A stretch of DNA of 64,000 nucleotides from Thioclava sp. SK-1. Lineage in GTDB: Bacteria; Pseudomonadota; Alphaproteobacteria; Rhodobacterales; Rhodobacteraceae. This document shows positions 27,331-36,326 of the stretch, piece by piece. A program made the position numbers and the translations under genes. The stretch is from positions 1 to 64,000 of the forward strand of contig NZ_MDHA01000065.1 in NCBI RefSeq assembly GCF_001705665.1. Direction: 5' to 3'. Position 1 is the first letter of the stretch; every line of letters begins with the position of its first letter. A model generated the notes under the pieces. The model saw only the letters and a list, made by a program, of their open reading frames with translations. It was not told the DNA's origin and ran no database searches.

Positions 27331-28029
27331 TTAGATGATCTTGGTTTCAATCCGGCCAAGCCCTGCGATTTCAACCGCAATGACATCGCCGCGTTCCAGC
27401 GCACCAACCCCGGCAGGTGTGCCGGTCATAATCAGATCACCGGGACGAAGTTCGACCGATTGCGATAGGGCCGAGATGACCTCATCCACGCCCCAGATCA
27501 TCATGTTCAAATCGCCATTTTGACGTTCGACACCGTTAACAAAGCTTTTGATAGCGCCCGAATTCAACGGTCCGGTATCGGCGACCGGATGCACTGGCCC
27601 GATCACCGCGCTGCCATCGAAACCCTTGGACAGATCCCATGGGCGTTTAAGCGATTTGGCGACAGATTGCATGTCGCGCCGCGTCAGGTCATTGCCGATC
27701 GCATAGCCAAAGATGCAGGTTTGGGCTTCGTCAATATTGAGATCACGCCCGCCAGCGCCCAGCGCCACGACCAGTTCTCCTTCATAATGCAGGTCCTCGG
27801 TCTGTGGGGGGTAGGGCATATCCTGTCCGGCGGCAGAGACGGCATCGGCGGGTTTTGAAAAGAAGAATGGCGGTTCGCGGTCCGGGTCATGACCCATTTC
27901 GCGGGCGTGATCTGCAAAATTGCGACCTACGCAATAGATCCTGCGGATAGGGAACAGCGTGTCTTGCCCCGCGATGGGCAGAGCAGGGGTCACAGGCGGA
28001 TCGAAAACATATCTCTGCATCGTGCTCAC
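27331..28029 (-). CDS. Fumarylacetoacetate hydrolase family protein
   Basis: This 232-residue protein has the FAH fold of small fumarylpyruvate-hydrolase-type enzymes: YCVGRNFADHAREMG near the start, PPFFFSKPADAV, and the metal-binding block LHYEGELVVALG. The region GYAIGNDLTRRDMQ and the C-terminal MTGTPAGVGALERGD complete the family pattern. Members cleave C-C bonds in aromatic ring degradation. A GTG start at 28029 overlaps the VOC gene stop by 4 bases; ATG at 28020 is an alternative. Substrate is not determined. Confidence 0.9.
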   Translation of the reverse strand: MSTMQRYVFDPPVTPALPIAGQDTLFPIRRIYCVGRNFADHAREMGHDPDREPPFFFSKPADAVSAAGQDMPYPPQTEDLHYEGELVVALGAGGRDLNIDEAQTCIFGYAIGNDLTRRDMQSVAKSLKRPWDLSKGFDGSAVIGPVHPVADTGPLNSGAIKSFVNGVERQNGDLNMMIWGVDEVISALSQSVELRPGDLIMTGTPAGVGALERGDVIAVEIAGLGRIETKII

Positions 28030-28439
28030 TTTGCAAAAAGTCCTTCGTAATCGGCAAACCCTTTGATTTCGATCGGGTTGCCCGAAGGGTCAAAGAAGAA
28101 CATCGTGCGCTGCTCTCCGGGTTCGCCTTCAAATCGCACGACGGGCGGGATGTCGAACCCGACGCCTTTGGCCTGCAGACGTTCGGCCAGTACTTTCCAA
28201 TCGTCAAGCCGCAAGACTGCGCCCATATGCGGCATCATCACCATATGATCGCCGACCTTGCCGGTGCGTGAAGTTGGGAAGGGCGTGCCCAGATGCAGTG
28301 ACAATTGATGACCGAAGAAATCGAAATCGACCCAGGTGTCGGTGGAGCGGCCTTCTTCACAGCCCAGAACATCACCGTAAAAACGGCGAGTTTCATCCAG
28401 GTCCGTGACGTGAATCGCAAGGTGGAACAGGGATTTCAT
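28026..28439 (-). CDS. VOC-family (glyoxalase/dioxygenase fold) protein
   Basis: A 137-residue VOC protein. It opens with the family's LFHLAIHVTDLDETRRFYGDVLG, and ends with MFFFDPSGNPIEIKGF, which contains the usual Glu metal ligand; a His is at the first ligand position. The start at 28439 follows an AAGGACAC-like site. It is co-transcribed with the FAH-family gene, suggesting a short catabolic pathway. The longer upstream frame is unlikely to be translated. The reaction is not known. Confidence 0.88.
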   Translation of the reverse strand: MKSLFHLAIHVTDLDETRRFYGDVLGCEEGRSTDTWVDFDFFGHQLSLHLGTPFPTSRTGKVGDHMVMMPHMGAVLRLDDWKVLAERLQAKGVGFDIPPVVRFEGEPGEQRTMFFFDPSGNPIEIKGFADYEGLFAK

Positions 28440-28793
28440 ACTGTGTCCTTTCCGCGCATCAACGCGCATATGTTTCAAAACTGCCTTTTCCTTGCGCAGG
28501 CTTGCTGTGCCGTAAAGGGGCATTGCGTAGCCGGTTGGCTGTGTGATTGGCGGAATTTACATGGATATTTATTTTGCAATGTGAATTTTAATCGTTTAAT
28601 TTCAATATGATAGAATTCTTTCTTGGGCGTTCCAGAGGGTGTTGGTGATGCTGAATATATAATTAAATCATATATTACTAATTATATAATAATCCTGATC
28701 TATATTGGCTTTTCCTGCGAGTGGTGACGTTTTAGGCAGCAAGGGCGTTGCGACACAAATCGCCCAATTCACTTTAACCAACAGGAAGCTCCC
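28440..28793. promoter_or_regulatory. AT-rich divergent control region before the hydantoin operon
   Basis: No gene is visible in this 354-base interval. From about 28560 to 28710 it is much richer in A+T than its surroundings. It contains a perfect 10-bp inverted repeat, TATATAATTA (28656-28665) and TAATTATATA (28679-28688), separated by 13 bases. Promoters for the VOC/FAH pair (minus) and the ABC-hydantoin operon (plus) must both lie here. The LysR protein encoded at the end of the plus operon is the obvious candidate to bind. Confidence 0.5.
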
Positions 28794-29648
28794 ATGATGA
28801 AATCCTCCCTACTTGCCAGTGTTGCTTTGATCGGTTTGGCCGTCTCGGCTGTGGCCGAACCTGCCGCGGTAAAGCCCGACGGATATAAGGTTGCACTGGA
28901 CGGCACATTTGCGCCGCATGCGATGCCCACGATGTCGGGTGATGTTGAAGGGTTCAACGTTGACCTGGCAGCCGCGATTGGTGAGAAGCTTGGCGTTGAT
29001 GTCGACGTAACGGCGGCGCAGTTTTCTGGGCTGATCCCGGCGTTGCAGGCGGGCACCTATGATTTCCTTGTTGCACCGACCACGGTGACGCAAGAGCGTG
29101 CGGAAAACCTGCTGTTCACCGAAGGGTTTATGGATACCAACTTCCGGTTTGTTGTTCCGGCGGGTTCGGAAGGGTTTGACAGCCTGGAATCGTTCCGGGG
29201 CAAAACCATTGCTGTCAATAAAGGCTCTGTCTATGAGGCGTTTGTGACGGAGCATGCCGAGGAGTACGATTGGACGGTGACCAGCTTTGGCACCAATACC
29301 GATGCGATCCAGGCTGTTTTGTCAGGCCGGGCAGATGCGAATATGGCCGGTGCGACCGTGTCGGCCTGGGCTGCGAAGAAGAACCCCAAGATTGAACTGG
29401 CGTTTGAATATCCCACGGGGTTGGTCTGGGGCCTGCCCTTCCGCAAGGATGATGCGGCGACCCGTGATCTGATTGATTCCGTTTTGGAATGTATGAAGAC
29501 CGATGGCACGATGGCGGCGTTGTCTGAAAAATGGTTCGGCGTGACACCTTCGGAAGGCGCGACGATCATTACCCCAACACCTGGCTATGGCACGCCCGGT
29601 TTTGACGGGTATGAAGATACCGCACATGAGATCACCTGCGCATTCTAA
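28794..29648 (+). CDS. Amino-acid-type ABC transporter substrate-binding protein
   Basis: This 284-residue family-3 binding protein has a signal peptide ([20 protein letters not shown]) and the family signature [20 protein letters not shown]. The later segments [18 protein letters not shown] and [10 protein letters not shown] are typical. It opens an operon with its own ATPase, two permeases and hydantoin-converting enzymes, so its ligand is probably a hydantoin, an N-carbamoyl amino acid or an amino acid. A second ATG at 28797 is equally possible as start. Confidence 0.92.
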   Translation: MMKSSLLASVALIGLAVSAVAEPAAVKPDGYKVALDGTFAPHAMPTMSGDVEGFNVDLAAAIGEKLGVDVDVTAAQFSGLIPALQAGTYDFLVAPTTVTQERAENLLFTEGFMDTNFRFVVPAGSEGFDSLESFRGKTIAVNKGSVYEAFVTEHAEEYDWTVTSFGTNTDAIQAVLSGRADANMAGATVSAWAAKKNPKIELAFEYPTGLVWGLPFRKDDAATRDLIDSVLECMKTDGTMAALSEKWFGVTPSEGATIITPTPGYGTPGFDGYEDTAHEITCAF

Positions 29649-29666
29649 CAACCCTGCGCGTGTGAC

Positions 29667-29709
29667 GCGGATAGGCCCTCCTCCCCTCCCCACATACGGG
29701 CCTATCCGC
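29667..29709 (+). terminator. Intercistronic hairpin after the binding-protein gene
   Basis: A perfect 12-bp inverted repeat GCGGATAGGCCC-19-GGGCCTATCCGC lies between the binding-protein stop and the ATPase start. It is followed by CCCCTTAAAACC, not a T run. Such hairpins often protect or attenuate, so that periplasmic binding protein is made in excess over membrane components. Confidence 0.55.
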
Positions 29710-29742
29710 CCCCTTAAAACCAAGAAGAACAGGCCGCGACAG

Positions 29743-30501
29743 ATGACTGCTTCCCGCACCATGCTAGAGATCCATGCGTTGGAAAAACGCTTTGACCAGA
29801 CTGAAGTTTTGAAAAATATCGACCTGAAAGTCGGTGAAGGTGAACTGGTCTTTGTGATCGGCCCATCGGGGTCTGGCAAATCGACGATGTTGCGATGCTG
29901 CAACCGGCTGGAAGAGCCGACGTCTGGCGCGATCATGATTGACCGTGAGCGGATCACCGATATTCCGCGCCGGGATCTGGACCGGATGCGGTTGAAGGTC
30001 GGCATGGTGTTCCAAGGGTTTCATTTGTATCCGCATATGTCGGTGTTGAAAAATGTGATGTTGGCACAGGTCAAGGCGTTGGGCCGCAGCAAACCCGAGG
30101 CACAGGCACGCGCCCTGGACATGTTGGATCAAGTGGGGCTGAAGCATAAGGCCGATGCCAAACCCGCCGAACTGTCAGGGGGGCAACAACAGCGTGTGGC
30201 CATTGCGCGTGCGCTGGCGTTGGACCCGAAAGTGATGTTGTTTGATGAGCCGACTTCGGCGCTTGACCCCGAGCTTGTGGGCTCTGTTTTGAAGGTGATG
30301 AAAGAGTTGCGCGAAAAGGGTATGACGATGTTGGTTGTCAGCCATGAGATGGCCTTCGCCCGCGAGGCCGCTGACCGCGTGGTGTTCATGGACGGTGGAT
30401 ATGTGATCGAACAGGGCCCACCAGATGAGCTGTTTGGAAATCCGAAATCAGATCGTTTGAAGGCCTTTTTGTCACGCGTTTCAGGGAATGAGGCCGCCTG
30501 A
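29743..30501 (+). CDS. Amino-acid-type ABC transporter ATP-binding protein
   Basis: A 252-residue ATPase of the GlnQ/HisP type: Walker [11 protein letters not shown]-loop [11 protein letters not shown], signature [17 protein letters not shown], Walker [15 protein letters not shown] and H-loop VVSHEM. The start at 29743 was chosen from its position after the hairpin; an in-frame ATG at 29761 ([11 protein letters not shown]) is possible. It overlaps the next gene (TGATG). Confidence 0.92.
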   Translation: MTASRTMLEIHALEKRFDQTEVLKNIDLKVGEGELVFVIGPSGSGKSTMLRCCNRLEEPTSGAIMIDRERITDIPRRDLDRMRLKVGMVFQGFHLYPHMSVLKNVMLAQVKALGRSKPEAQARALDMLDQVGLKHKADAKPAELSGGQQQRVAIARALALDPKVMLFDEPTSALDPELVGSVLKVMKELREKGMTMLVVSHEMAFAREAADRVVFMDGGYVIEQGPPDELFGNPKSDRLKAFLSRVSGNEAA

Positions 30502-31169
30502 TGCGCTTCTTCGAGACGTTCTTCAACCTGAGTGTGATCGAGAAATATCTACCAGATCTGATCGCGGCGATGGGTGTCACGCTGTATCTTGCGGTGGCGA
30601 CGATCTTGACCGGTGTCTTATGTGGTGCGGCGTTGGCCTGTCTGCGTGCGGCTGGAAATCGCTATGTGAATTTCATCATCATTATGTTTGCCGATATGAT
30701 GCGTGCGCTGCCGCCATTGGTGCTGATCTTGATCTTATTCTTTGGCATGCCGTCCTTGGGGATCAACCTGTCAGGTGAAATGGTCATCTATCTGGTGTTG
30801 TCCTGTGTCCTGATGGCCTTTGCCGAAGAAATCTTTTGGGGCGGGCTGACATCGGTGACGGCAGGCCAATGGGAGGCTGGGCGCGCCACCGGACTGTCCA
30901 AGGCGCAGACCCTGTTCTACATTGCCTTTCCGCAGGCGTTTCGTATGGGGATCCCGCCGCTGGTGAATCGCGTATTGGCGACAACCAAGTTAACGGCGCT
31001 GGGCTCTGTTATCGGGGTCAAAGAGATCTTGTCTGTATCGTCATCGGCGCAGAGCTTCTCTGGTTCGGCTACGCCGCTGACCATGGCTGCGCTTGCCTAT
31101 ATGATCATTTTCATCCCCGCTGTTATCGCCTCGCATCAGATCGAGCGGCGCTTCCGCTACACACGTTAA
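30501..31169 (+). CDS. Amino-acid-type ABC transporter permease, first
   Basis: This 222-residue HisM/GlnP-type permease has about five membrane helices and the EAA loop at GQWEAGRATGLSKAQTLFYIAFPQA. The N-terminal part MGVTLYLAVATIL is typical of the family. Its start overlaps the upstream stop (TGATG), and the next permease begins 10 bases after its stop. The pair forms the membrane channel for the hydantoin-operon transporter. Confidence 0.92.
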   Translation: MRFFETFFNLSVIEKYLPDLIAAMGVTLYLAVATILTGVLCGAALACLRAAGNRYVNFIIIMFADMMRALPPLVLILILFFGMPSLGINLSGEMVIYLVLSCVLMAFAEEIFWGGLTSVTAGQWEAGRATGLSKAQTLFYIAFPQAFRMGIPPLVNRVLATTKLTALGSVIGVKEILSVSSSAQSFSGSATPLTMAALAYMIIFIPAVIASHQIERRFRYTR

Positions 31170-31179
31170 GGGGACAGAT

Positions 31180-31848
31180 ATGGAAGCGTTTCTCGACACT
31201 TTCTTCAATATTGACATCATGCTTCAGGCGCTGCCGCTGCTGCTGAAAGGCGCGGTTGTCACGCTAAAACTTTGTGCGGTGGTCATTGTGCTGGGGCTGT
31301 GCGGTGGGTTGATGCTGGCCTTGGGGGCACTCAGCCCACGGCGCTGGCTGCGGTGGTCTTCCATCGTCTATATCGACCTGTTCCGGGCCGTTCCGCCGCT
31401 TGTTTTGCTGGTATTCGTCTATTCCGGCCTGCCCTTCGCCGGGATCCGGTTAAGCCCCTTTGTGGCCGTGGTGATTGCATTTTTCCTTAACAATTCTGCG
31501 TATTTCGCAGAGGTGTTTCGGGCCGGCATTACCTCTGTTCCCAAGGGGCAGTCAGAAGCGGCGCGCGCCACGGGCCTAAGCCCGGTGCAATGCATGGGCT
31601 ACATCGTGCTGCCCCAAGCGGTGCGCAATGTCTTGCCCGACCTTTTGTCGAACACCGTGGAGGTGGTCAAACTGACCTCTTTGGCCTCTGTCGTGTCGCT
31701 ATCAGAGCTACTGTATTCCGCAAATATGGCGCGCTCTGTCACCTACAATTCCTCGCCCCTTGTAATGGCGGCGATCCTTTATCTGGCCGTGCTCTGGCCG
31801 CTGGTGCGGGTGATTTCCCGGTATCAGCGCGGACTGGCCGTGAACTGA
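31180..31848 (+). CDS. Amino-acid-type ABC transporter permease, second
   Basis: This 222-residue permease has the family segments KGAVVTLKLCAVVIVLG, DLFRAVPPLVLLVF, and the EAA loop KGQSEAARATGLSPVQCMGYIVLPQA. It is the partner of the preceding permease and has exactly the same length. A ribosome site (AGGGGA) precedes the ATG. Confidence 0.92.
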   Translation: MEAFLDTFFNIDIMLQALPLLLKGAVVTLKLCAVVIVLGLCGGLMLALGALSPRRWLRWSSIVYIDLFRAVPPLVLLVFVYSGLPFAGIRLSPFVAVVIAFFLNNSAYFAEVFRAGITSVPKGQSEAARATGLSPVQCMGYIVLPQAVRNVLPDLLSNTVEVVKLTSLASVVSLSELLYSANMARSVTYNSSPLVMAAILYLAVLWPLVRVISRYQRGLAVN

Positions 31849-31870
31849 CACAATGCTAAGGAAGACCCAA

Positions 31871-32797
31871 ATGACCAAGATGATGATCGGCGGCGCCCAG
31901 ATCGGTGGTATCCAAAAAGACGAAACCCGCGAACAGGTCGTGGCCCGGATGATCGCGCTGATGGATCAGGCGCATGAAAAAGGCGTTGAATTTATCGCCT
32001 ATCCAGAAATGACCCTGACGACATTTTTTCCACGGTTCTACGTCGAAGACCGGGCAGAATTTGACCATTGGTTTGAAACGGAAATGCCAAACCATGCCAC
32101 CGCGCCATTATTTGCGCGTGCCAAGGAATACGGCATGGGCTTCACATTTGGCTATTGCGAGCTGACCCCGGAAGGAGAGCATTTCAACACATCGATCATC
32201 GTCAATCCCGCCGGTGAGATCGTGCTGAAATATCGCAAAACCCACTTGCCGGGCCATGCGGAATTTGAGCCAGAGCGCACGCACCAGCATTTGGAAAAAC
32301 GCTACTTCCTGGCGGGTGATACCGGGTTCAATGTGGTGCGCAATCAAGATGTCATCATGGGGATGGCGATCTGCAATGACCGCCGCTGGCCTGAAAGCTG
32401 GCGTGTGATGGGGTTGCAGGGCGTGCAGCTGGTGTCGATTGGCTATAACACACCGTCGCAAAATAACCTATCCAAGGAAGAAGGGATTGAACGACGCATG
32501 TATCACCATGAGCTTTCGGTTTGTGCGGGGGCATATCAAAATTCGACCTATGCGATTGCCGTCGCGAAATGCGGTATGGAAGATGGTAATCACATGTTTG
32601 CCGGTTCGCTGATTGTGGATCCGGACGGGTTTGTGATTGCCAAAGCGACGGGTGAGGGCGATGAGCTGTTGGTGGCTGAGGCCGACTTTGACAAATGCGC
32701 CTTCGGTAAATCAACGGTGTTTAATTTTGAAGCGCACCGCCGGATCGAGCATTATGGCCTGATCGCAACGCAAACCGGTGTAAAGGAACCCGTGTAA
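31871..32797 (+). CDS. N-carbamoyl-D-amino-acid hydrolase
   Basis: This 308-residue nitrilase-superfamily enzyme has the Glu-Lys-Cys triad: Glu46 (YPEMTL), Lys123 (KYRKTHLPG) and Cys168 (MAICNDRRWPE). The long His-rich loop FEPERTHQHLEKRYF is characteristic of D-carbamoylases. The reaction is N-carbamoyl-D-amino acid to D-amino acid, carbon dioxide and ammonia. The length agrees with the known enzymes. The start at 31871 follows AAGGAAG. It is next to a hydantoinase and a racemase, which supports the substrate. Confidence 0.93.
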   Translation: MTKMMIGGAQIGGIQKDETREQVVARMIALMDQAHEKGVEFIAYPEMTLTTFFPRFYVEDRAEFDHWFETEMPNHATAPLFARAKEYGMGFTFGYCELTPEGEHFNTSIIVNPAGEIVLKYRKTHLPGHAEFEPERTHQHLEKRYFLAGDTGFNVVRNQDVIMGMAICNDRRWPESWRVMGLQGVQLVSIGYNTPSQNNLSKEEGIERRMYHHELSVCAGAYQNSTYAIAVAKCGMEDGNHMFAGSLIVDPDGFVIAKATGEGDELLVAEADFDKCAFGKSTVFNFEAHRRIEHYGLIATQTGVKEPV

Positions 32798-34251
32798 TGA
32801 CATTTGATACCGTCATCCATTCCGGCACGGTCGTCACAGCTGACGGCCAATTCAAAGGGGATATTGGGATCACAGGCGGGCGCATTGCGGCCGTCAGTGA
32901 GGTAATTTCCGGCGGTAAGACCCGTGTGGATGCCGGTGGCCGCCTTGTGATGCCGGGCGGGATTGAGGCCCATGCACATATCGCGCAGGAATCTTCGTCC
33001 GGGGTGATGACTGCGGATGATTACCTGTCTGGGTCGATTTCTGCGGCGTTTGGCGGTAATTCATCGTTTATTCCGTTCGCAGCACAGCAACGCGGTCAAT
33101 CTGTGGATGATGTCATTGCCACCTATGATGCGCGCGGGGCACGGTCGGTTTTGGATTATTCCTACCATCTGATCATTAGCGACCCGACGCCCGATGTGCT
33201 GAACGATCAGTTGCCACGCGCGTTCAAACGCGGGATCACCAGCTTTAAGGTTTTCATGACGTATGATCTGATGAATCTTGGTGATGGCGGGATGCTGGAT
33301 ATCTTGTCGGTGGCGCGCGATCATGGCGCGATCACAATGGTCCATGCCGAAAATAACGATATGGTCAAATGGATGAACAAGCGTTTGGCGGCCAAGGGGC
33401 TGACGGCGCCGAGATATCATGCCATTTCGCGTCCACAATTGGCCGAGGAAGAGGCGATCAACCGTGCGATTCAGCTGGCCAAGCTGGTGGATGCCGCCTT
33501 GTTCATCGTGCATGTATCGACGGAAGGCGGGGCCGATATCGTGCGGCGCGAAAAATTCAATGGTGCAAAGTTATTTGCAGAAACCTGCCCGCAATATCTG
33601 GCGTTGACCCGCGATGATCTGGACCGTCCGGGCATGGAGGGGGCGAAATATATCTGCTCTCCACCGTTGCGTGGGCACGATACGCAGGATGCGCTGTGGC
33701 ATCATATCGCGCATGGCACGTTTGAAAGTGTCAGCTCGGATCACGCGCCTTATCGATTTGACGACACTGGGAAATTTATCAACGGCTCCGATATCCCCTA
33801 TCCGAAAATCGCCAATGGGATGCCCGGTATCGCGACGCGCCTACCCTATTTATTTTCGGAAGGGGTGGTTAAGGGTCGCATCACGCCGGAGCAATTCGTG
33901 GCGCTATCTGCGACCAATGCTGCGAAGACCTTTGGCTGCACCACCAAGGGCCGCATCGCGCCGGGCATGGATGCCGATATTGCGATCTGGAACCCAGAGG
34001 CGAAGCGCGTTGTCCAGTTGCAAGATCAGCATGATAACATGGATTATTCCCCGATGGAGGGGATGGAGCTTGTCGGCGTGCCAGAGGTGGTGATGAACCG
34101 CGGCCGCACCATTGTGTCACATGGGGAGTTGATGGCGACCGAAGGGCAGGGGCAGTTCTTTGCCCGCGCACCGGTGGATTTGCGGGGACGGTCGGGCTTT
34201 ACCGCGCCGGAATTCGATCCGGCACAGAATTTCGGATCGGACCTTCGCTAA
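32797..34251 (+). CDS. hydA: D-hydantoinase / dihydropyrimidinase
   Basis: This 484-residue cyclic amidohydrolase has the metal motif EAHAHIAQ (His59, His61), the carboxylated Lys151 (SFKVFMTYD), MVHAEN, IVHVSTEGG and the catalytic SSDHAPY. It opens the ring of 5-substituted hydantoins or dihydropyrimidines to give N-carbamoyl amino acids. Its start overlaps the carbamoylase stop (TAATG), and its product is that enzyme's substrate. The distinction between hydantoinase and dihydropyrimidinase is from context. Confidence 0.93.
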   Translation: MTFDTVIHSGTVVTADGQFKGDIGITGGRIAAVSEVISGGKTRVDAGGRLVMPGGIEAHAHIAQESSSGVMTADDYLSGSISAAFGGNSSFIPFAAQQRGQSVDDVIATYDARGARSVLDYSYHLIISDPTPDVLNDQLPRAFKRGITSFKVFMTYDLMNLGDGGMLDILSVARDHGAITMVHAENNDMVKWMNKRLAAKGLTAPRYHAISRPQLAEEEAINRAIQLAKLVDAALFIVHVSTEGGADIVRREKFNGAKLFAETCPQYLALTRDDLDRPGMEGAKYICSPPLRGHDTQDALWHHIAHGTFESVSSDHAPYRFDDTGKFINGSDIPYPKIANGMPGIATRLPYLFSEGVVKGRITPEQFVALSATNAAKTFGCTTKGRIAPGMDADIAIWNPEAKRVVQLQDQHDNMDYSPMEGMELVGVPEVVMNRGRTIVSHGELMATEGQGQFFARAPVDLRGRSGFTAPEFDPAQNFGSDLR

Positions 34252-34886
34252 TGGGGAAAATTCTGATCATCAATCCCAATAGCGCCGCAACCGTGACAGA
34301 GGGGATCGAGGCGGCGGTGGCGCCGCTTGGCCCGCATTTTGAGGTGACCGATATCCCACATGGTCCGGCGACGATTTCTTCTGATGAGGATGTCGCACGA
34401 GGCGGGTTGAATGTGTTGGAATTGGCGCGGATGCGACCCGATGCCCGTGCTATCATCACCGCATGTTTTTCGGATCCCGGTTTGGATCTTTTGCGCGCAG
34501 AGCTGTCGATTCCGGTGATTGGCACGCAAGAGGCAGGGATTTTAACCGCCCTTGCGCGGGCGGATAATTTCGGCGTCATCGCTCTGTCAAAGACATCGAT
34601 CCCGCGGCATTTGCGCAAAATTCGCGCGATGGGAGTGGAAAGCCGATTGACCGGGGAGTTGCCCTTGCCGGGCGTGTCTGCTGAAGCCTCTGGCAGGGAT
34701 GAGGCGGTTTATGCGTTGGTGCGGGACGCTGCCGTTCAGTTGGGTGAACGCGGGGCCGGGGCTATCGTATTGGGCTGCGCAGGCATGGCACCCATTCGTG
34801 CGAGGTTGGAACGCGATACCGGTTTGGCCATTGTGGACCCGGTTCTGGCAAGCGCAGCAATGGCGCTGGGAACGGTAATAGGGTGA
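34251..34886 (+). CDS. Hydantoin racemase-like Asp/Glu racemase family protein
   Basis: This 211-residue protein has the two catalytic cysteines of the family, in AIITACFSDPG and AIVLGCAGMAP, each in a short conserved strand. The N-terminal INPNSAATVTEGIEAA is typical of hydantoin racemases, which interconvert D- and L-5-substituted hydantoins. With the D-hydantoinase and D-carbamoylase it would convert a racemic hydantoin fully to D-amino acid. It shares the TAATG junction with the hydantoinase gene. Confidence 0.9.
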   Translation: MGKILIINPNSAATVTEGIEAAVAPLGPHFEVTDIPHGPATISSDEDVARGGLNVLELARMRPDARAIITACFSDPGLDLLRAELSIPVIGTQEAGILTALARADNFGVIALSKTSIPRHLRKIRAMGVESRLTGELPLPGVSAEASGRDEAVYALVRDAAVQLGERGAGAIVLGCAGMAPIRARLERDTGLAIVDPVLASAAMALGTVIG

Positions 34887-35800
34887 AGTTGGGTCGAATT
34901 GAAGATATGCCGGATGTCTCGCTGCGGTTGCTTGAGATATTCGCCGCCATGATGCGCTGCGCCACAACGGTTGAAACGGCAGAGTTTCTGGGAATCTCGC
35001 AACCGGCCGTTTCCTCGGGCTTGCGGCAATTGGAAAGCCAGCTTGGCATCACCCTATTTGAACGCACGGGACGCCGCTTGCAGCCCACGGCCGAGGCGCG
35101 CGACCTATTTGAAGAAATTCGGCCCTTATTTGGCATTTTACGCTCTTTTACAACGCGGGCGCGTGACATGCGTGTGGGCCGGGTCGGTCGGTTGCGGGTA
35201 ATGTCGACACCTCCGCTGGGCTATTCCGTCGGCCCCAAGGCGCTGCGTGGCTTCTTGGCAGGCCGACCGGATGTGACAATTTCCTATGATGTGCGGCGGC
35301 TGGAAAATGTGCTGGAGTCGATTGAAACCGGTCAGGCCGATATTGGTTTGATTTTGAACGCTGAAAAGCTTGAAACAGTGAATTCCGAAATCATTCAGCG
35401 AAGTCAGATGGTTGTTTTGCTGCCCGAAGCGGATCCGCTGGCGACCGAAAGCTGTATCACGGTGGAGCATCTTGTAGGGCGTGCGATTATTGGCATTGAT
35501 CAGGCGTCGCAATTGGGGCGTTTGGTGGCCAAGGGCTTCGCGTTGGGCGGCGTGCGCTATCAGCCACAGATCGAGGTCCGCTATTGCCAGACGGCGGCGG
35601 CCTTGGTGGCAGATGGTCTGGGGCTGACCGTGGTTGATCCCTACTCAGCACAGCCCTATCTGGAGGGTCGCGGCCTGGTGGCGCGCCCCTTTATGCCAGC
35701 CTGTGAAATACGCGCCTCACTGCTGACGCGCAAAGGCGTGCCGCATTCCAGCCTGCTGCTAAGTTTCATGGAAGAGCTGCGCCGGCAGGTGAACGGGTAA
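34883..35800 (+). CDS. LysR-family regulator of the hydantoin operon
   Basis: This 305-residue LysR protein has a winged helix (LLEIFAAMMRCATTVETAEF, GISQPAVSSGLRQLE) and the recognition wing LFERTGRRLQPT, then an effector domain. A GTG at 34883 overlaps the racemase stop by 4 bases; an ATG at 34907 is possible. It is the last gene of the operon on the same strand, which is unusual for LysR proteins; they are more often divergent. It probably controls the operon by binding the AT-rich region at 28.6 kb. Confidence 0.88.
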   Translation: MKLGRIEDMPDVSLRLLEIFAAMMRCATTVETAEFLGISQPAVSSGLRQLESQLGITLFERTGRRLQPTAEARDLFEEIRPLFGILRSFTTRARDMRVGRVGRLRVMSTPPLGYSVGPKALRGFLAGRPDVTISYDVRRLENVLESIETGQADIGLILNAEKLETVNSEIIQRSQMVVLLPEADPLATESCITVEHLVGRAIIGIDQASQLGRLVAKGFALGGVRYQPQIEVRYCQTAAALVADGLGLTVVDPYSAQPYLEGRGLVARPFMPACEIRASLLTRKGVPHSSLLLSFMEELRRQVNG

Positions 35801-36027
35801 CCCGCCACCAGCGTAGAATTGCAGCATAAAGATTTGTATGATTGCATAATCTTTTTAAGCGCCGCGCTTGATGCATGAATTGGCAGTTGCGCCGCTTCAT
35901 TGGGCGCTTGGTTTTGCGGAGCGTAATCCTGCCCATAGTGATTCCCGTGAAACATACGCCGCGGGGCGGATGGGCGGATCTTATCGGTTGACCGGGATGA
36001 AGGTGACTTCGGTTGGCGGCAAAAGCA

Positions 36028-36058
36028 AAGCCCCGCAAGCAGTTAGCTTGCGGGGCTT
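36028..36058 (-). terminator. Terminator of tRNA-Leu
   Basis: A perfect 13-bp stem AAGCCCCGCAAGC-AGTTA-GCTTGCGGGGCTT. On minus it is followed by TTGCTTTTGCC, making an intrinsic terminator just downstream of tRNA-Leu. Confidence 0.85.
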
Positions 36059-36062
36059 AGTT

Positions 36063-36147
36063 TGGTGCCCAGAAGAGGACTCGAACCTCCACGCCTTGCG
36101 GCACACGGACCTGAACCGTGCGCGTCTACCAATTCCGCCATCTGGGC
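36063..36147 (-). tRNA. tRNA-Leu (anticodon CAG)
   Basis: An 85-base minus-strand cloverleaf with a long variable arm, as in leucine tRNAs. The acceptor stem is GCCCAGA/TCTGGGC, the anticodon loop TTCAGGT gives CAG, and the T loop is GGTTCGAGTCC. The CCA end is encoded. It is followed by a terminator. Confidence 0.95.
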
Positions 36148-36326
36148 CGGTTGGTAGGGCGGCTTTTACGGTCAGGTCAGGGGGCTGTCAACGGGATTTT
36201 CTTATTTTCTTCATATGAAATTCAGACACTCCCGGCGCGACCCCTATAAGACGCCGGAATCCCCTTGTCCCACAAAGGGCTTGGCGGTAATCAAAGGATG
36301 AAAATATGCAAGGGAAGGCCCAGCCG

